Part shown: positions 47,705-58,259 of the stretch, in pieces
Layout of the letters: each line of letters starts with the position of its first letter
Position numbering within the stretch: the stretch's first letter is position 1
Origin: Rhizobacter sp. OV335
GTDB taxonomy: Bacteria; Pseudomonadota; Gammaproteobacteria; Burkholderiales; Burkholderiaceae_C
Direction: 5' to 3'
Assembly (NCBI RefSeq): GCF_900142965.1
Contig: NZ_FRCQ01000013.1
Span: forward strand, 110,308 to 174,307
DNA length: 64,000 nt
Made by a program: the position numbers and the translations under genes
The notes under the pieces: model-generated
Databases searched by the model: none
The model's input: only the letters and a program-made list of their open reading frames with translations
What the model was told of the DNA's origin: nothing

Positions 47705-48459
47705 GCGTCGCGCTGGAAACCCGCGGCCTCGTCAAGCGCTTCGGCGGCCTCGCCGCGACGCAGGACGTGTCGTTGACGATCGAGACCGGTGCGCGCCACG
47801 CGCTGATCGGCCCGAACGGCGCCGGCAAGACGACGCTGATCAACCTGCTGACCGGCGTGCTCGCGCCGAGCGCCGGCACGATCCTGCTCGACGGGCAGGA
47901 CATCACCCGCCTCGCGCCGCACCAGCGCGTGCGCCGCGGCTTGGTGCGCACCTTCCAGATCAACCAGCTGTGGAGCGAGCTGACGCCGCTGCAGTCGCTC
48001 GCGCTGGCGGTGTCGGCCCAGCGCGGCGCCGCTTCGCGCTGGTGGCAGCCGCTCGGCCGGGCGGACGGCGTGGCCGAGGCCTGCGAGGCGCTGCTGAAGC
48101 AGTTCCGGCTCGACGACGTGATGGACCGCCAGGTCTCGGTGCTGCCCTACGGCAAGCGCCGGCTGCTGGAGATCGCGACCGCGCTGGCCTGCAAGCCGCG
48201 CGTGCTGCTGCTCGACGAGCCGGTGGCCGGCGTGCCCGAAGGCGAGCGGCAGGAGATCTTCGACGCCATCAATGCGCTGCCGGCCGACGTCTCCATCCTG
48301 CTGATCGAGCACGACATGGACCTGGTCTTCAACTTCGCGCGCCGGGTCTCGGTGCTGGTCAGCGGTGCGCTGTTCGCTGAGGGCGACGTGCAGAGCATCT
48401 CGAACGACCCGCGGGTCAAGGCGGTGTACCTCGGCCATGGAGACGCCGTCGATGGCTGA
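47701..48459 (+). CDS. LIV-type ABC transporter ATP-binding protein (LivG-like, third system)
   Basis: The 252-residue ATPase (MSVALETRGLVKRFGGLAAT) has Walker A GPNGAGKTT, a modified signature LPYGKRRLLEIATAL, Walker B VLLLDEPVAGVPEGE and IEHDMDLVF. It overlaps the livM-type gene by 4 bp and the next ATPase gene by 8 bp. Confidence 0.92.
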   Translation: MSVALETRGLVKRFGGLAATQDVSLTIETGARHALIGPNGAGKTTLINLLTGVLAPSAGTILLDGQDITRLAPHQRVRRGLVRTFQINQLWSELTPLQSLALAVSAQRGAASRWWQPLGRADGVAEACEALLKQFRLDDVMDRQVSVLPYGKRRLLEIATALACKPRVLLLDEPVAGVPEGERQEIFDAINALPADVSILLIEHDMDLVFNFARRVSVLVSGALFAEGDVQSISNDPRVKAVYLGHGDAVDG

Positions 48460-49159
48460 GCTGCTGCGCGTCGAAGGGCTGCGCGCCGGCTATGGCGAGG
48501 CGGTGGTGGTGCAGGGCGTCGACTTCGCGCTCGACGCCGGCCGCTCGCTTGCGCTGCTCGGACGCAACGGCACCGGCAAGACCACGCTGCTGAACACGCT
48601 GGTCGGCGTGACGCGCCGGCACGCCGGCCGCATCGTGCTGGCCGGGCAGGACGTCAGCGCGCTGCCGCCCTACCGCCGCGCCGCGGCCGGCATCGGCTGG
48701 GTGCCGCAGGAGCGCAACATCTTCAAGTCGCTGACGGTCGACGAGAACCTGAGCGCGGTCGCGCGGCCCGGGCCGTGGACGCCGGCGCGTGCCTACGAGA
48801 TGTTCCCGCGGCTGGCCGAGCGGCGCGCCAACCTCGGCCACCAGCTGTCGGGCGGCGAGCAGCAGATGCTGGCGGTGGCACGCGCGCTGGTGCTGAACCC
48901 GAAGCTGCTGCTGCTCGACGAGCCGCTCGAAGGGCTGGCGCCGATCATCGTCGACGAGCTGCTGCGCTCGATCGCCCGCGTGGTGCGTGATGAGGGGCTG
49001 TCGGCGATCATCGTCGAGCAGAACCCGCGGATGATCCTGCCGATCACGCAGCAGGCGATCGTGCTCGACCGCGGCAGCATCGTGCACCGCGGCGACAGCG
49101 CGGCGCTGCTCGCCGATCCACAGCAGCTCGAGGGCTGGCTCGCGGTGTCGCAGCGCTGA
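48452..49159 (+). CDS. LIV-type ABC transporter ATP-binding protein (LivF-like, third system)
   Basis: The 235-residue ATPase has Walker A GRNGTGKTT, signature LSGGEQQMLAVARAL, Walker B LLLLDEPLEGLAP. ATG 48452 has GGAGAC eight bases upstream and gives MAELLRVEGLRAGYG, the usual start; ATG 48437 would add five residues. It is the last gene of the third importer operon. Confidence 0.92.
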   Translation: MAELLRVEGLRAGYGEAVVVQGVDFALDAGRSLALLGRNGTGKTTLLNTLVGVTRRHAGRIVLAGQDVSALPPYRRAAAGIGWVPQERNIFKSLTVDENLSAVARPGPWTPARAYEMFPRLAERRANLGHQLSGGEQQMLAVARALVLNPKLLLLDEPLEGLAPIIVDELLRSIARVVRDEGLSAIIVEQNPRMILPITQQAIVLDRGSIVHRGDSAALLADPQQLEGWLAVSQR

Positions 49160-49228
49160 ACCGAGCAATCCCGGTGGCGCGCGGCGGCGGCCGGCCGCCT
49201 ACAGTGGCGCGGCCCATCACCTTCGTCC

Positions 49229-50116
49229 ATGCGCCCGCAGTCCGAACTCTCCTACCGCCGCCGCATCAACCGCGTCGTCGCCCATGTGCATGCCCACCTG
49301 GCTTCAGACCTGGAGGGCGGCACGCTGGCCGACATCGCCGCGATGTCGCGCTTTCACTTCCACCGCGTGTTCTCCGCGATGACCGGCATGACGCCGGCGC
49401 AGTACGTGCTGCGCATGCGCCTCGCTGCCGCCGTCGAGGCGCTGCGCGGTGGCAGCGCGCCGGTCGGGCAGATCGCGCTCGATTGCGGCTTCGATGGCGG
49501 CACGAGCTTCGCTCGCGCGCTGCGGCGTGAGTTCGGCCTGTCGCCGAGCGCGGTGCGCACGGCGCTGGTGGACCCGCGCCTGGCGCTGCCGGTGGTGGCA
49601 TCCCACCGACCCTCCCGGAGAAAGACCATGCTTGAACCGACCTTCCGCGACCTGCCTGAACGCCAGGTGCTGTGCGCCACCGAACGCGGTGCGATCGACA
49701 ACGACATGAGCGCCGCCGCGCAGCGCGCCTTCGGCCGCCTGCTGCCGGCCATGCAGGCGCTCGGCCTCGGCGAGCGGCAGACAGCGTGCCTCGCGATCTG
49801 CCCCGACGAGATCCGGGGCTTCGACGACCCCGATGCGCGCTTCATCGCGGCCATCGCATTCACCGGCCCGGTGCCCGACCTCTCGACCGTGGACCGCATC
49901 GACTGCCAGGCGATCCCCGCCGGCCGCTGGGCGGTGTTCCGCCACACCGGGCCGTACGACACGCTGTGGCAGACCTGGCGTGCGATCTACCGCGACTGGG
50001 TGCCGTCGTCCGGTCTCGAGCTGCGCGATGCCGCGCCGTTCGAGGACTACGTGAACGATGCGAGCCGGGTGCCGGCCGAAGCGCTGATCACCGACATCCA
50101 CATCCCGGTTCGCTGA
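49229..50116 (+). CDS. AraC-family regulator with GyrI-like effector domain
   Basis: The 295-residue protein has an N-terminal AraC DNA-binding domain with two helix-turn-helix motifs (LADIAAMSRFHFHRVFSAMTG and IALDCGFDGGTSFARALRREFG), then from about residue 130 a GyrI/SOUL-like small-molecule-binding domain (FRDLPERQVLCATERGAI ... IPAGRWAVFRHTGPYDTLW). This is the Rob/BmrR-like order. Target genes are unknown; it is convergent with pobA. Confidence 0.9.
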   Translation: MRPQSELSYRRRINRVVAHVHAHLASDLEGGTLADIAAMSRFHFHRVFSAMTGMTPAQYVLRMRLAAAVEALRGGSAPVGQIALDCGFDGGTSFARALRREFGLSPSAVRTALVDPRLALPVVASHRPSRRKTMLEPTFRDLPERQVLCATERGAIDNDMSAAAQRAFGRLLPAMQALGLGERQTACLAICPDEIRGFDDPDARFIAAIAFTGPVPDLSTVDRIDCQAIPAGRWAVFRHTGPYDTLWQTWRAIYRDWVPSSGLELRDAAPFEDYVNDASRVPAEALITDIHIPVR

Positions 50117-50124
50117 CGCGCCGG

Positions 50125-52126
<2,002 letters not shown>

Positions 52127-52160
52127 CAACTGCCACTCCTGGACTGCTTCTGCGATGTGC

Positions 52161-52282
52161 GCCAATCGCCCACCGTGGGCGCTGTGTCGACGCGATCGGC
52201 GCGCAGCCCCTTGTGGTGCGATTCAATGTAGCCTACCTTTCGCGCGTTGCAGCCGCTGCGCCCACGCGTGGGCGATTGGCGG
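52161..52282. promoter_or_regulatory. Inverted pair of IclR-type palindromic sites between the regulator and pcaH
   Basis: GCGCCAATCGCCCACCGTGG (52161-52180, continuing GCGC) and its near-exact inverted copy at 52258-52282 (ending GGGCGATTGGCGG) flank the intergenic region. Each contains a palindrome, GCCCACCGTGGGC and GCCCACGCGTGGGC. TTGTGG (52211-52216), 17 bp, TACCTT (52234-52239) is a possible pcaH promoter between them. Confidence 0.55.
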
Positions 52283-52298
52283 ATCAAGGAGACATTCG

Positions 52299-52991
52299 AT
52301 GCAGTTCGACGAGGTGGCGCCGGGCGTGTACCCGAGCCTGATCCATCCCCCGTACCGATCCACCCTTGGCCGCGGGCCGACGCTGTCGCCGCTGCGGGTG
52401 AAAGCGCCCGTTCCGGCGAGCGATGGAGTGCGTTTCTCGCCGGCGCTGATCGGCCCGAAGGACCTCGACCTGACGTCGCACGGCAGCAGCGCGCCGCTCG
52501 GCGAGAAGATCATCGTCAGCGGCCGCGTGGTCGACGAAGACGGCCGCCCGGTGCGGCGTTCGCTGCTCGAGGTGTGGCAGTGCAATGCGGCCGGCCGCTA
52601 CTGGCACAAGAAGGACCAGCACGATGCGCCGCTCGACCCGAACTTCCACGGCGTCGGCAAGATGTTCACCGACGACGACGGCCGCTACCGCTTCGTGACC
52701 ATCAAGCCGGGGCCGTACCCCTGGGGCAACCACGACAAGGCCTGGCGGCCGGCGCACATCCACTTCTCGCTGTTCGGCAACGTGATGGCGCAGCGGCTGG
52801 TGACGCAGATGTATTTCGCGGGCGATCCGCTGTTCGCGTTCGACCCCATCTTCCAGAGCATCCCGGACGACGCGGCGCGCACCCGCCTGGCCGCGCACCT
52901 GAACATGGACCACACCGACGGCGGCAATGCCCTCGGCTACGACTTCGACATCGTGCTGCGCGGCCGCCACGCGACGCCGATGGCCCTGTGA
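52299..52991 (+). CDS. pcaH: Protocatechuate 3,4-dioxygenase beta subunit
   Basis: PcaH carries the catalytic Fe(III) of the intradiol dioxygenase that cleaves protocatechuate to 3-carboxy-cis,cis-muconate. The 230-residue protein shows the ligand region: Tyr in GPYPWGNHDKAW and the HIHFS histidines, with RRSLLEVWQCNAAGRYWHKKD before it. AAGGAGACATTCG precedes ATG 52299. It is divergent from the IclR gene and coupled to pcaG. Confidence 0.95.
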   Translation: MQFDEVAPGVYPSLIHPPYRSTLGRGPTLSPLRVKAPVPASDGVRFSPALIGPKDLDLTSHGSSAPLGEKIIVSGRVVDEDGRPVRRSLLEVWQCNAAGRYWHKKDQHDAPLDPNFHGVGKMFTDDDGRYRFVTIKPGPYPWGNHDKAWRPAHIHFSLFGNVMAQRLVTQMYFAGDPLFAFDPIFQSIPDDAARTRLAAHLNMDHTDGGNALGYDFDIVLRGRHATPMAL

Positions 52992-53002
52992 GCACGAGCG
53001 CC

Positions 53003-53536
53003 ATGACGAACCGCATCACGCCGGCTCTCATCACGTCTTCGCAGACCATCGGTCCGTTCCCGCACGAGGGCTGGCGCTGGGCCGCCGAGCTGTCGCAGCA
53101 GGGCGCCACGGCCACCACCTGGATCACGATCGGCGGCGTGCTGTTCGACGGGCAGGGCCAGCCGGTGAGCGATGGCTGGGTCGAGGCCTGGTCACCGGTC
53201 GCGGCGACCGGCGAGCACGAGCGCCCGATGCCCGGCTTTCGCCGTTGCGCGACCGGCGAGCGCGGCGAGTTCCGCATCGAACTGGGCGCGTCGCCGCAGG
53301 CCGCACCGGGCGAGCCGGTGGCCTGGATCACGCTCTTCGCGCGCGGGCTGTTGAAGCACCAGTTCTGCGCGGTGTTCCTGGCCGATGCGCCGGGGCTCGC
53401 GAACTCGGAGCTGCTGGCGCAGGTGCCGGCGGCGCGCCGCGACACGCTGATCGCACAACGCCAGGCCGACGGCAGCTACCGCTGGGACATCCACCTGCAG
53501 GGCGAAGGCGAGACGGTGTTCCTCGATTTCGAATGA
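53003..53536 (+). CDS. pcaG: Protocatechuate 3,4-dioxygenase alpha subunit
   Basis: PcaG is the non-iron partner of PcaH in the (alpha-beta-Fe)n enzyme. The 177-residue protein has the N-terminal TSSQTIGPFPHEGWRWA motif of the family and DGWVEAWSP; the HIHFS-type iron ligands are not expected and are absent. The start may instead be GTG 52988, overlapping the pcaH stop (GTGA). No pcaB, pcaC or pcaD gene follows, so later steps are encoded elsewhere. Confidence 0.94.
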   Translation: MTNRITPALITSSQTIGPFPHEGWRWAAELSQQGATATTWITIGGVLFDGQGQPVSDGWVEAWSPVAATGEHERPMPGFRRCATGERGEFRIELGASPQAAPGEPVAWITLFARGLLKHQFCAVFLADAPGLANSELLAQVPAARRDTLIAQRQADGSYRWDIHLQGEGETVFLDFE

Positions 53537-53551
53537 GCGGCTCGGCGAACC

Positions 53552-54544
53552 TCAGGGGTTGGCCGCTGCATGCGCGCCGGCCAGCAGCGCGTCCATCGCA
53601 ACGGCCTGCGCGATCGAATCGTCGAGCGTGATGCGCGGCGCCTCGTGCCCGAGCGCCGCGGCCTCGAAGTGCCGCACCATCAGCGCATACGGGTCGCACG
53701 GTGCGAAGCGCTCGACGTGCTCGCCGATGCGCAGCACCGCCTCGACATCCTTCCAGCCGAACGGCGTTTCCAGCCGCAGGATGCCGTCGCGCAGCAAGGC
53801 CTCGAACTGCGTGTGCGGCGGCAGCGAGAACGCGCAATCGAAATGGCCGGTGACGTCGCCGTGCACCGTGTCGAAGCGCAGCATCGCGTGGGCGGCGTGG
53901 TCGACGCGGCCGCCTTCGGCATCGGGCGGGGTCAGCCCGGCCGTGACGCCGAGCACCACCGGTTCGACGCCGGCCAGCCAGCGCATCACGCTGAGCGGAT
54001 AGCAGCCCAGGTCGTACAGCGCGCCGCCGCCCATGCGGCGACTCCAGCGCACGTCGGCCGGGTCGTGCAGCGTGTAGGTAAAGTGGCTGCGCATCCACTT
54101 CAGCGGGCCCCAGGCGTCGCCTTGCACGAGCGCCTGTGCGCGGGCGAGCTGCGGGTGGAAGCGGTGCATGAAGGCTTCCATCACGGTGCGCCCGGCGGCA
54201 GCGGCGGCGGCCTTCATCTGCCGCGCTTCGCCGGCGCTGAGCGCAAGCGGCTTCTCGCACAGCACGTGCTTGCCGGCCGACAGCGCCGCGAGCGTCAGCG
54301 GCAGGTGCGCATGGTTGGGCAGCGCGATGTAGACGGCGTCGATGTCGTCGCGCGCGAGCAGCGCGGCGTAGCTGGTCGCGAGCGGGATCTCGTGGGTGGC
54401 GGCGAAGGCCGCGCCGCGGGCGGGATCGCTGCAGCCGAGCGCGACGATCGGGCTGCCGGTGCTGCGGAAGGCCGGGATCAGCGCCGACGCAGCGATGCGG
54501 GCCGCGCCGATCAGGCCCCAGCGCAAGGTGGGTGGTGAGGTCAT
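53552..54544 (-). CDS. Gfo/Idh/MocA-family oxidoreductase
   Basis: The 330-residue NAD(P)-dependent dehydrogenase has N-terminal Rossmann motif GLIGAARIAASALIPAF, then GKHVLCEKPLALSAGEA with the conserved EKP lysine, and the C-terminal substrate domain (GGGALYDLGCYPLSVMRWL). Start MTSPPTLRWGL at 54544 overlaps the epimerase stop by ATGA; an ATG at 54571 is possible. Substrate (sugar or cyclitol in the family) unknown. Confidence 0.88.
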   Translation of the reverse strand: MTSPPTLRWGLIGAARIAASALIPAFRSTGSPIVALGCSDPARGAAFAATHEIPLATSYAALLARDDIDAVYIALPNHAHLPLTLAALSAGKHVLCEKPLALSAGEARQMKAAAAAAGRTVMEAFMHRFHPQLARAQALVQGDAWGPLKWMRSHFTYTLHDPADVRWSRRMGGGALYDLGCYPLSVMRWLAGVEPVVLGVTAGLTPPDAEGGRVDHAAHAMLRFDTVHGDVTGHFDCAFSLPPHTQFEALLRDGILRLETPFGWKDVEAVLRIGEHVERFAPCDPYALMVRHFEAAALGHEAPRITLDDSIAQAVAMDALLAGAHAAANP

Positions 54545-55560
54545 GGAGGTGGGGGTGCGAGCTTCGCCCATCGTGCCAGCAATTCCTGTTCTCGCTGCGG
54601 CGTCAGCTTGCTCTGCCGACGCGCATCGTCGGGCGCTGGGATCGGCTCAGCGAGGATGTCGGCGGCCGTCTCGTGCAGTGGCCGTGTGCGCAGCCCGGCC
54701 GCCTGCGCTCGCGCCACGCTGACCGCGAGGAAGCCTTGCGAATCCGCCTCGCTCACCGGGATCCACAGCGGCAGCTCGGTCCACAGGCGCACGCCTTCAG
54801 CTTGCAGGAAGGCCTCGCTGACGGCCCGTGGCGTCGCCGGCGCATGGCCTGCACGCGCGGCCGCGGCGAGGCAGGCGTCGATCAGCCGCGGCCAGGTCAG
54901 CGGCCCCTCGACCGGCCCGGTCGCGTTGAAGTCACCGCTCGCGCCATCCTCCAGCAGCGTCACCATCCACGCGGCGAGATCGCGCACGTCGATCACCTGC
55001 AGCGGCGATGGCGAATCGGGCACCAGCATCGTGCCGCCGGCCGCGGCGCGCCACAGCCAATGGCTGAAGCGGCCGGTCGGGTCGCCCGGCCCGACGATCA
55101 GCCCGGGCCGCACCACCAATGCGCGCTCGCCCCACAGCGCGCGCAACGCCGCCTCGCAGGCCGCCTTCTGTGTGCCGTAATGCGCGACGCTTCGATCGTC
55201 CGGGGGCACGCCGTCGAACGCGGCCAGCGGCGCGCGCTCGTCCTCGCCCGGCCGCGCGAGCGATGCATACGCCGATACGCTCGAGACGAACAGGTACTGC
55301 CCCGCATCGACCAAGGCCTCGGCGCTGAGCCGCACGTCCCCTGGCAGGTAGCCGCAGGTGTCGACCACCGCATCGAAGTTCCGGCCCTGCAGCGCACCGA
55401 GATCGTGTTGCCGATCACCGACGATGCATTCGACGCCCGCCGGCCACGCACTGCGCGCCCGCCCGCGGTTGAATACCGTCACCGCATGCCCCGCCGCGCG
55501 CGCCACGTCGACCACGGCCGCACCGAGGAACACCCCACCGCCAAGCACCAGCAGCCTCAT
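54541..55560 (-). CDS. NAD-dependent epimerase/dehydratase family protein
   Basis: The 339-residue extended SDR-like protein has LLVLGGGVFLGAAVV as the nucleotide-binding loop, FVSSVSAYA and a YGTQKAACE catalytic Tyr-x3-Lys. The C-terminus TPQREQELLARWAKLAPPPP is unusual but likely just a tail. It starts at the ATG complementary to 55558-55560, overlapping the lrp stop by 4 bp. Substrate unknown. Confidence 0.87.
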   Translation of the reverse strand: MRLLVLGGGVFLGAAVVDVARAAGHAVTVFNRGRARSAWPAGVECIVGDRQHDLGALQGRNFDAVVDTCGYLPGDVRLSAEALVDAGQYLFVSSVSAYASLARPGEDERAPLAAFDGVPPDDRSVAHYGTQKAACEAALRALWGERALVVRPGLIVGPGDPTGRFSHWLWRAAAGGTMLVPDSPSPLQVIDVRDLAAWMVTLLEDGASGDFNATGPVEGPLTWPRLIDACLAAAARAGHAPATPRAVSEAFLQAEGVRLWTELPLWIPVSEADSQGFLAVSVARAQAAGLRTRPLHETAADILAEPIPAPDDARRQSKLTPQREQELLARWAKLAPPPP

Positions 55561-56030
55561 ATCGCCACCGGCAACGGCGACGGCGCCTTCACCTCTTCCA
55601 TGCAGATCATCGAGCGCACGTCGTCGACGCCGGGCACCTGCATCAAGCGATCGGTCAGGAACTGGCTCAGGCTCTTCAGGTCGTGCGCGACCACCTTCAG
55701 CAGGTAATCGCTGTCGCCCGAGACCGTGTGGCATTCGAGGATCTGCGGGAACGCGCGGATGTCGGCCTCGACCTCACGCACGCGGCCGAACTGGCCACCG
55801 TCGATGTTCAGGCTGACGTAGGCCATCACGCCCAACCCCAGCGCCTGCGGCTCGACCTGCGCGCGGTAGCCGCGGATCACGCCGCGCTCTTCCAGCGCGC
55901 GCACGCGGCGGAAGCACTGCGGTGCCGACAGGTGCACCAGCGCCGCCAACTCCACGTTGCTGGCGCGGCCATCGGCCTGCAGGGCTTCCAGAATCTTGCG
56001 GTCCAGGCCGTCAATTGCTCCAGCATTCAT
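55557..56030 (-). CDS. Lrp/AsnC-family transcriptional regulator
   Basis: The 157-residue feast/famine regulator has N-terminal HTH (LDRKILEALQADGRASNVELAALVHLSAPQCFRRVRAL) and C-terminal RAM domain (DIRAFPQILECHTVSGDSDYLLKVVAHDL). ATG 56030 with GAAGGCGAAGCG is preferred to 56063. It diverges from the ornithine aminotransferase gene, a common arrangement for an amino-acid-responsive activator and its target. Confidence 0.9.
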   Translation of the reverse strand: MNAGAIDGLDRKILEALQADGRASNVELAALVHLSAPQCFRRVRALEERGVIRGYRAQVEPQALGLGVMAYVSLNIDGGQFGRVREVEADIRAFPQILECHTVSGDSDYLLKVVAHDLKSLSQFLTDRLMQVPGVDDVRSMICMEEVKAPSPLPVAI

Positions 56031-56048
56031 CGCTTCGCCTTCTTCAAT

Positions 56049-56063
56049 GCACGAATCGTGCAC
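56049..56063. promoter_or_regulatory. Perfect 15-bp palindrome upstream of lrp, candidate Lrp site
   Basis: TGCACGA-A-TCGTGCA at 56049-56063 lies 19 bp upstream of the lrp start, in the 127-bp divergent region with rocD. Lrp/AsnC proteins bind imperfect 15-bp palindromes, so autoregulation and control of rocD are plausible. Confidence 0.5.
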
Positions 56064-56157
56064 TTCAGGCGGCTTGGATGCAAGTTTTGGAACGCAAATT
56101 TCGCCATGAGATCTCTAGACTGTGAGCGTTCGCTATGCACCCAGACCAGGAGTCGAC

Positions 56158-57456
56158 ATGACCACCGCCGCCCGCGCCGCCGCGCTGCAAGCCCGCCAGG
56201 CCCCAGTGACGACATCACCGAAGACCTCACCGATCGCGCTGGAACAGCGGTATGGCGCCGACAACTACCACCCGCTGCCGGTCGTGCTGACGCGCGGCGA
56301 AGGGGTTCATCTCTTTGACGACCAGGGCCGGCGCTACCTCGACATGATGTCCGCCTACTCGGCCGTCAGCTTCGGCCACAGCCACCCGGTGCTGGTGCAG
56401 GCGCTGACCGAGCAGGCGCAGACGCTCGCCGTCACGAGCCGGGCCTTCCACACCGACCGGCTCGGTCCCTTCCTCGAGACGCTGTGCCGCATGACCGGCA
56501 TGGCGCGCGCGCTGCCGATGAACAGCGGCGCCGAGGCGGTGGAGACCGCGATCAAGGCGGCCCGCAAGTGGGCCTACAAGGTCAAGCGCGTGCCCGAGGG
56601 CCTGGCGCAGATCCTCGTCGCCGAAGGCAACTTCGCCGGCCGCACGACGACGATCGTCGGCTTCTCGACCGAGGCGCAGTACCGCGACGGCTTCGGTCCG
56701 TTCGCGCCCGGCTTCAGCGCGGTGCCGTTCGGCGATGCGCGGGCGCTCGAAGCCGCCATCACGCCGCACACCGCGGCCTTCATCGTCGAGCCGATCCAGG
56801 GCGAGGCCGGCATCATCGTGCCGCCGGCCGGCTACCTGAAGGCGGTGCGCGAGATCTGCACGAAGCACAACGTGCTGATGATCTGCGACGAGGTGCAGAC
56901 CGGCCTCGGCCGCACCGGCCGGCTGCTGGCCTGCGAGCACGACGGCGTGCTGCCCGACGGCCTGGTGCTCGGCAAGGCGCTCGGCGGCGGGCTGCTGCCG
57001 GTCAGCGCCTTCCTCGCGCGCGACGACGTGATGGCGCAGTTCACGCCCGGCGACCACGGCAGCACCTTCGGCGGCAACCCGCTGGCCGCGGCCGTCGGGC
57101 TGGCCGCGCTGCAGTTGCTGGAGCGCGAGCAGTTGTCGCGCCGCGCGCACGAGCAGGGCGACTACCTGATGGCCCAGCTCGGCAAGCTGCAGCACCCGGC
57201 GATCACCGACATCCGTGGCCGCGGACTGCTGGTCGGCGTGCAGATCGACCCGGCGTTCGCGAGCGCGCGCGAGGTCTGCGAGCGGCTGATGGACGAAGGC
57301 GTGCTGACCAAGGACACGCACCACACCGTCGTGCGGCTCGCGCCGCCGCTGGTGATCGAGCGGGCGCAGATCGACGAGGCAGTGGGGGCGCTGCGGCGGG
57401 TGCTGCAGGCGATCGATGCGAAGGCGGGGGTACGGCGCGAGGCCGCGGCGGCTTGA
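56158..57456 (+). CDS. rocD: Ornithine aminotransferase
   Basis: RocD is a PLP enzyme converting ornithine and 2-oxoglutarate to glutamate semialdehyde and glutamate in arginine/ornithine catabolism. The 432-residue class III aminotransferase has RYGADNYHPLPVVLTRGEG, MNSGAEAVETAIKAARKW, ICDEVQTGLGRTG and the PLP lysine in DGLVLGKALGGGLLPVSAF, all typical of ornithine aminotransferase. AGGAGTCGAC precedes ATG 56158. It is probably controlled by the divergent Lrp gene. Confidence 0.93.
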   Translation: MTTAARAAALQARQAPVTTSPKTSPIALEQRYGADNYHPLPVVLTRGEGVHLFDDQGRRYLDMMSAYSAVSFGHSHPVLVQALTEQAQTLAVTSRAFHTDRLGPFLETLCRMTGMARALPMNSGAEAVETAIKAARKWAYKVKRVPEGLAQILVAEGNFAGRTTTIVGFSTEAQYRDGFGPFAPGFSAVPFGDARALEAAITPHTAAFIVEPIQGEAGIIVPPAGYLKAVREICTKHNVLMICDEVQTGLGRTGRLLACEHDGVLPDGLVLGKALGGGLLPVSAFLARDDVMAQFTPGDHGSTFGGNPLAAAVGLAALQLLEREQLSRRAHEQGDYLMAQLGKLQHPAITDIRGRGLLVGVQIDPAFASAREVCERLMDEGVLTKDTHHTVVRLAPPLVIERAQIDEAVGALRRVLQAIDAKAGVRREAAAA

Positions 57457-57591
57457 AGGGAGCGGGTTGCCGCACACCGATCCGTGCAGGCGCGCTGGCA
57501 CTGATCGTCGATCTTTGTCGGGAGAAGGAACCGAACAGGGCCTCTGGTTCACTCAGAAGGATCGCATCACACGCCCTCCGTGGTTCCGTCC

Positions 57592-58203
57592 ATGAACGTT
57601 CAGAGAAATACCTCCACCGCCGTGCCCGTCTCCTCTCAGGTGTGGGAACCGATTCGGATCGGCAATTCTTCGATTGGGGCCCGTATGCGGACCGGTCGAA
57701 TCGCATCGCGCGGATTCGCGAATGCAGTCATGTTCGGACTCCTCCGGGAGAGCGGGCTTCCCATCGACCTCATCCGCGAGGCCGCCGGGTGGTTGATGGT
57801 TGTTGAGCGGGAGACGCGTGGGCGTGGCGTGGGCATCATCCTCCGATTGGGTGTCGATTTCGACCTGGGCCTCGATCGTCACGGGCTGGCGCCAGCGGCC
57901 ATGTTCGACCTGAAGGCAACCATTGACAACAGCGAGTTCTCGAATGCTGCTGAGGCGCGTCAGAGGGGGCTGAGTTGGACGTCGCATCTTTTCGACGTAG
58001 AAGAAAATCTGCGCAGGAAACTGACTGCGGTAAGCGCCAAACTTCCACCGGCGCTTTCGAGTGCCATTGACAAAAAGCTCAATGAACTCGAAGAGAAAAT
58101 CGACGCCGAGGACTGGGACGCCTGCTGCAAAAGCATGGCGGCGCTGGACCGCCTTGTCTCGGATGAACTGGTGAAAACGCCGTGCGCAAGCCACGTGGGC
58201 TGA
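57592..58203 (+). CDS. Hypothetical protein
   Basis: This is a 203-residue frame from ATG 57592 (GTG 57580 is alternative). No family recognised. The middle (GFANAVMFGLLRESGLPIDLIREAAGWLMV) could be an HTH-like helical segment, and the C-terminus (SSAIDKKLNELEEKIDAEDW) is helical and charged. Base composition is less GC-skewed at third positions than in neighbours, so it may be transferred or poorly conserved. The antisense frame 57553-58194 looks less protein-like. Confidence 0.5.
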   Translation: MNVQRNTSTAVPVSSQVWEPIRIGNSSIGARMRTGRIASRGFANAVMFGLLRESGLPIDLIREAAGWLMVVERETRGRGVGIILRLGVDFDLGLDRHGLAPAAMFDLKATIDNSEFSNAAEARQRGLSWTSHLFDVEENLRRKLTAVSAKLPPALSSAIDKKLNELEEKIDAEDWDACCKSMAALDRLVSDELVKTPCASHVG

Positions 58204-58259
58204 CGGCTGAAGCGGCGCGAGCCCTGCTCCACGGCACCCGACCGCGTAAGCTCCAGGCG

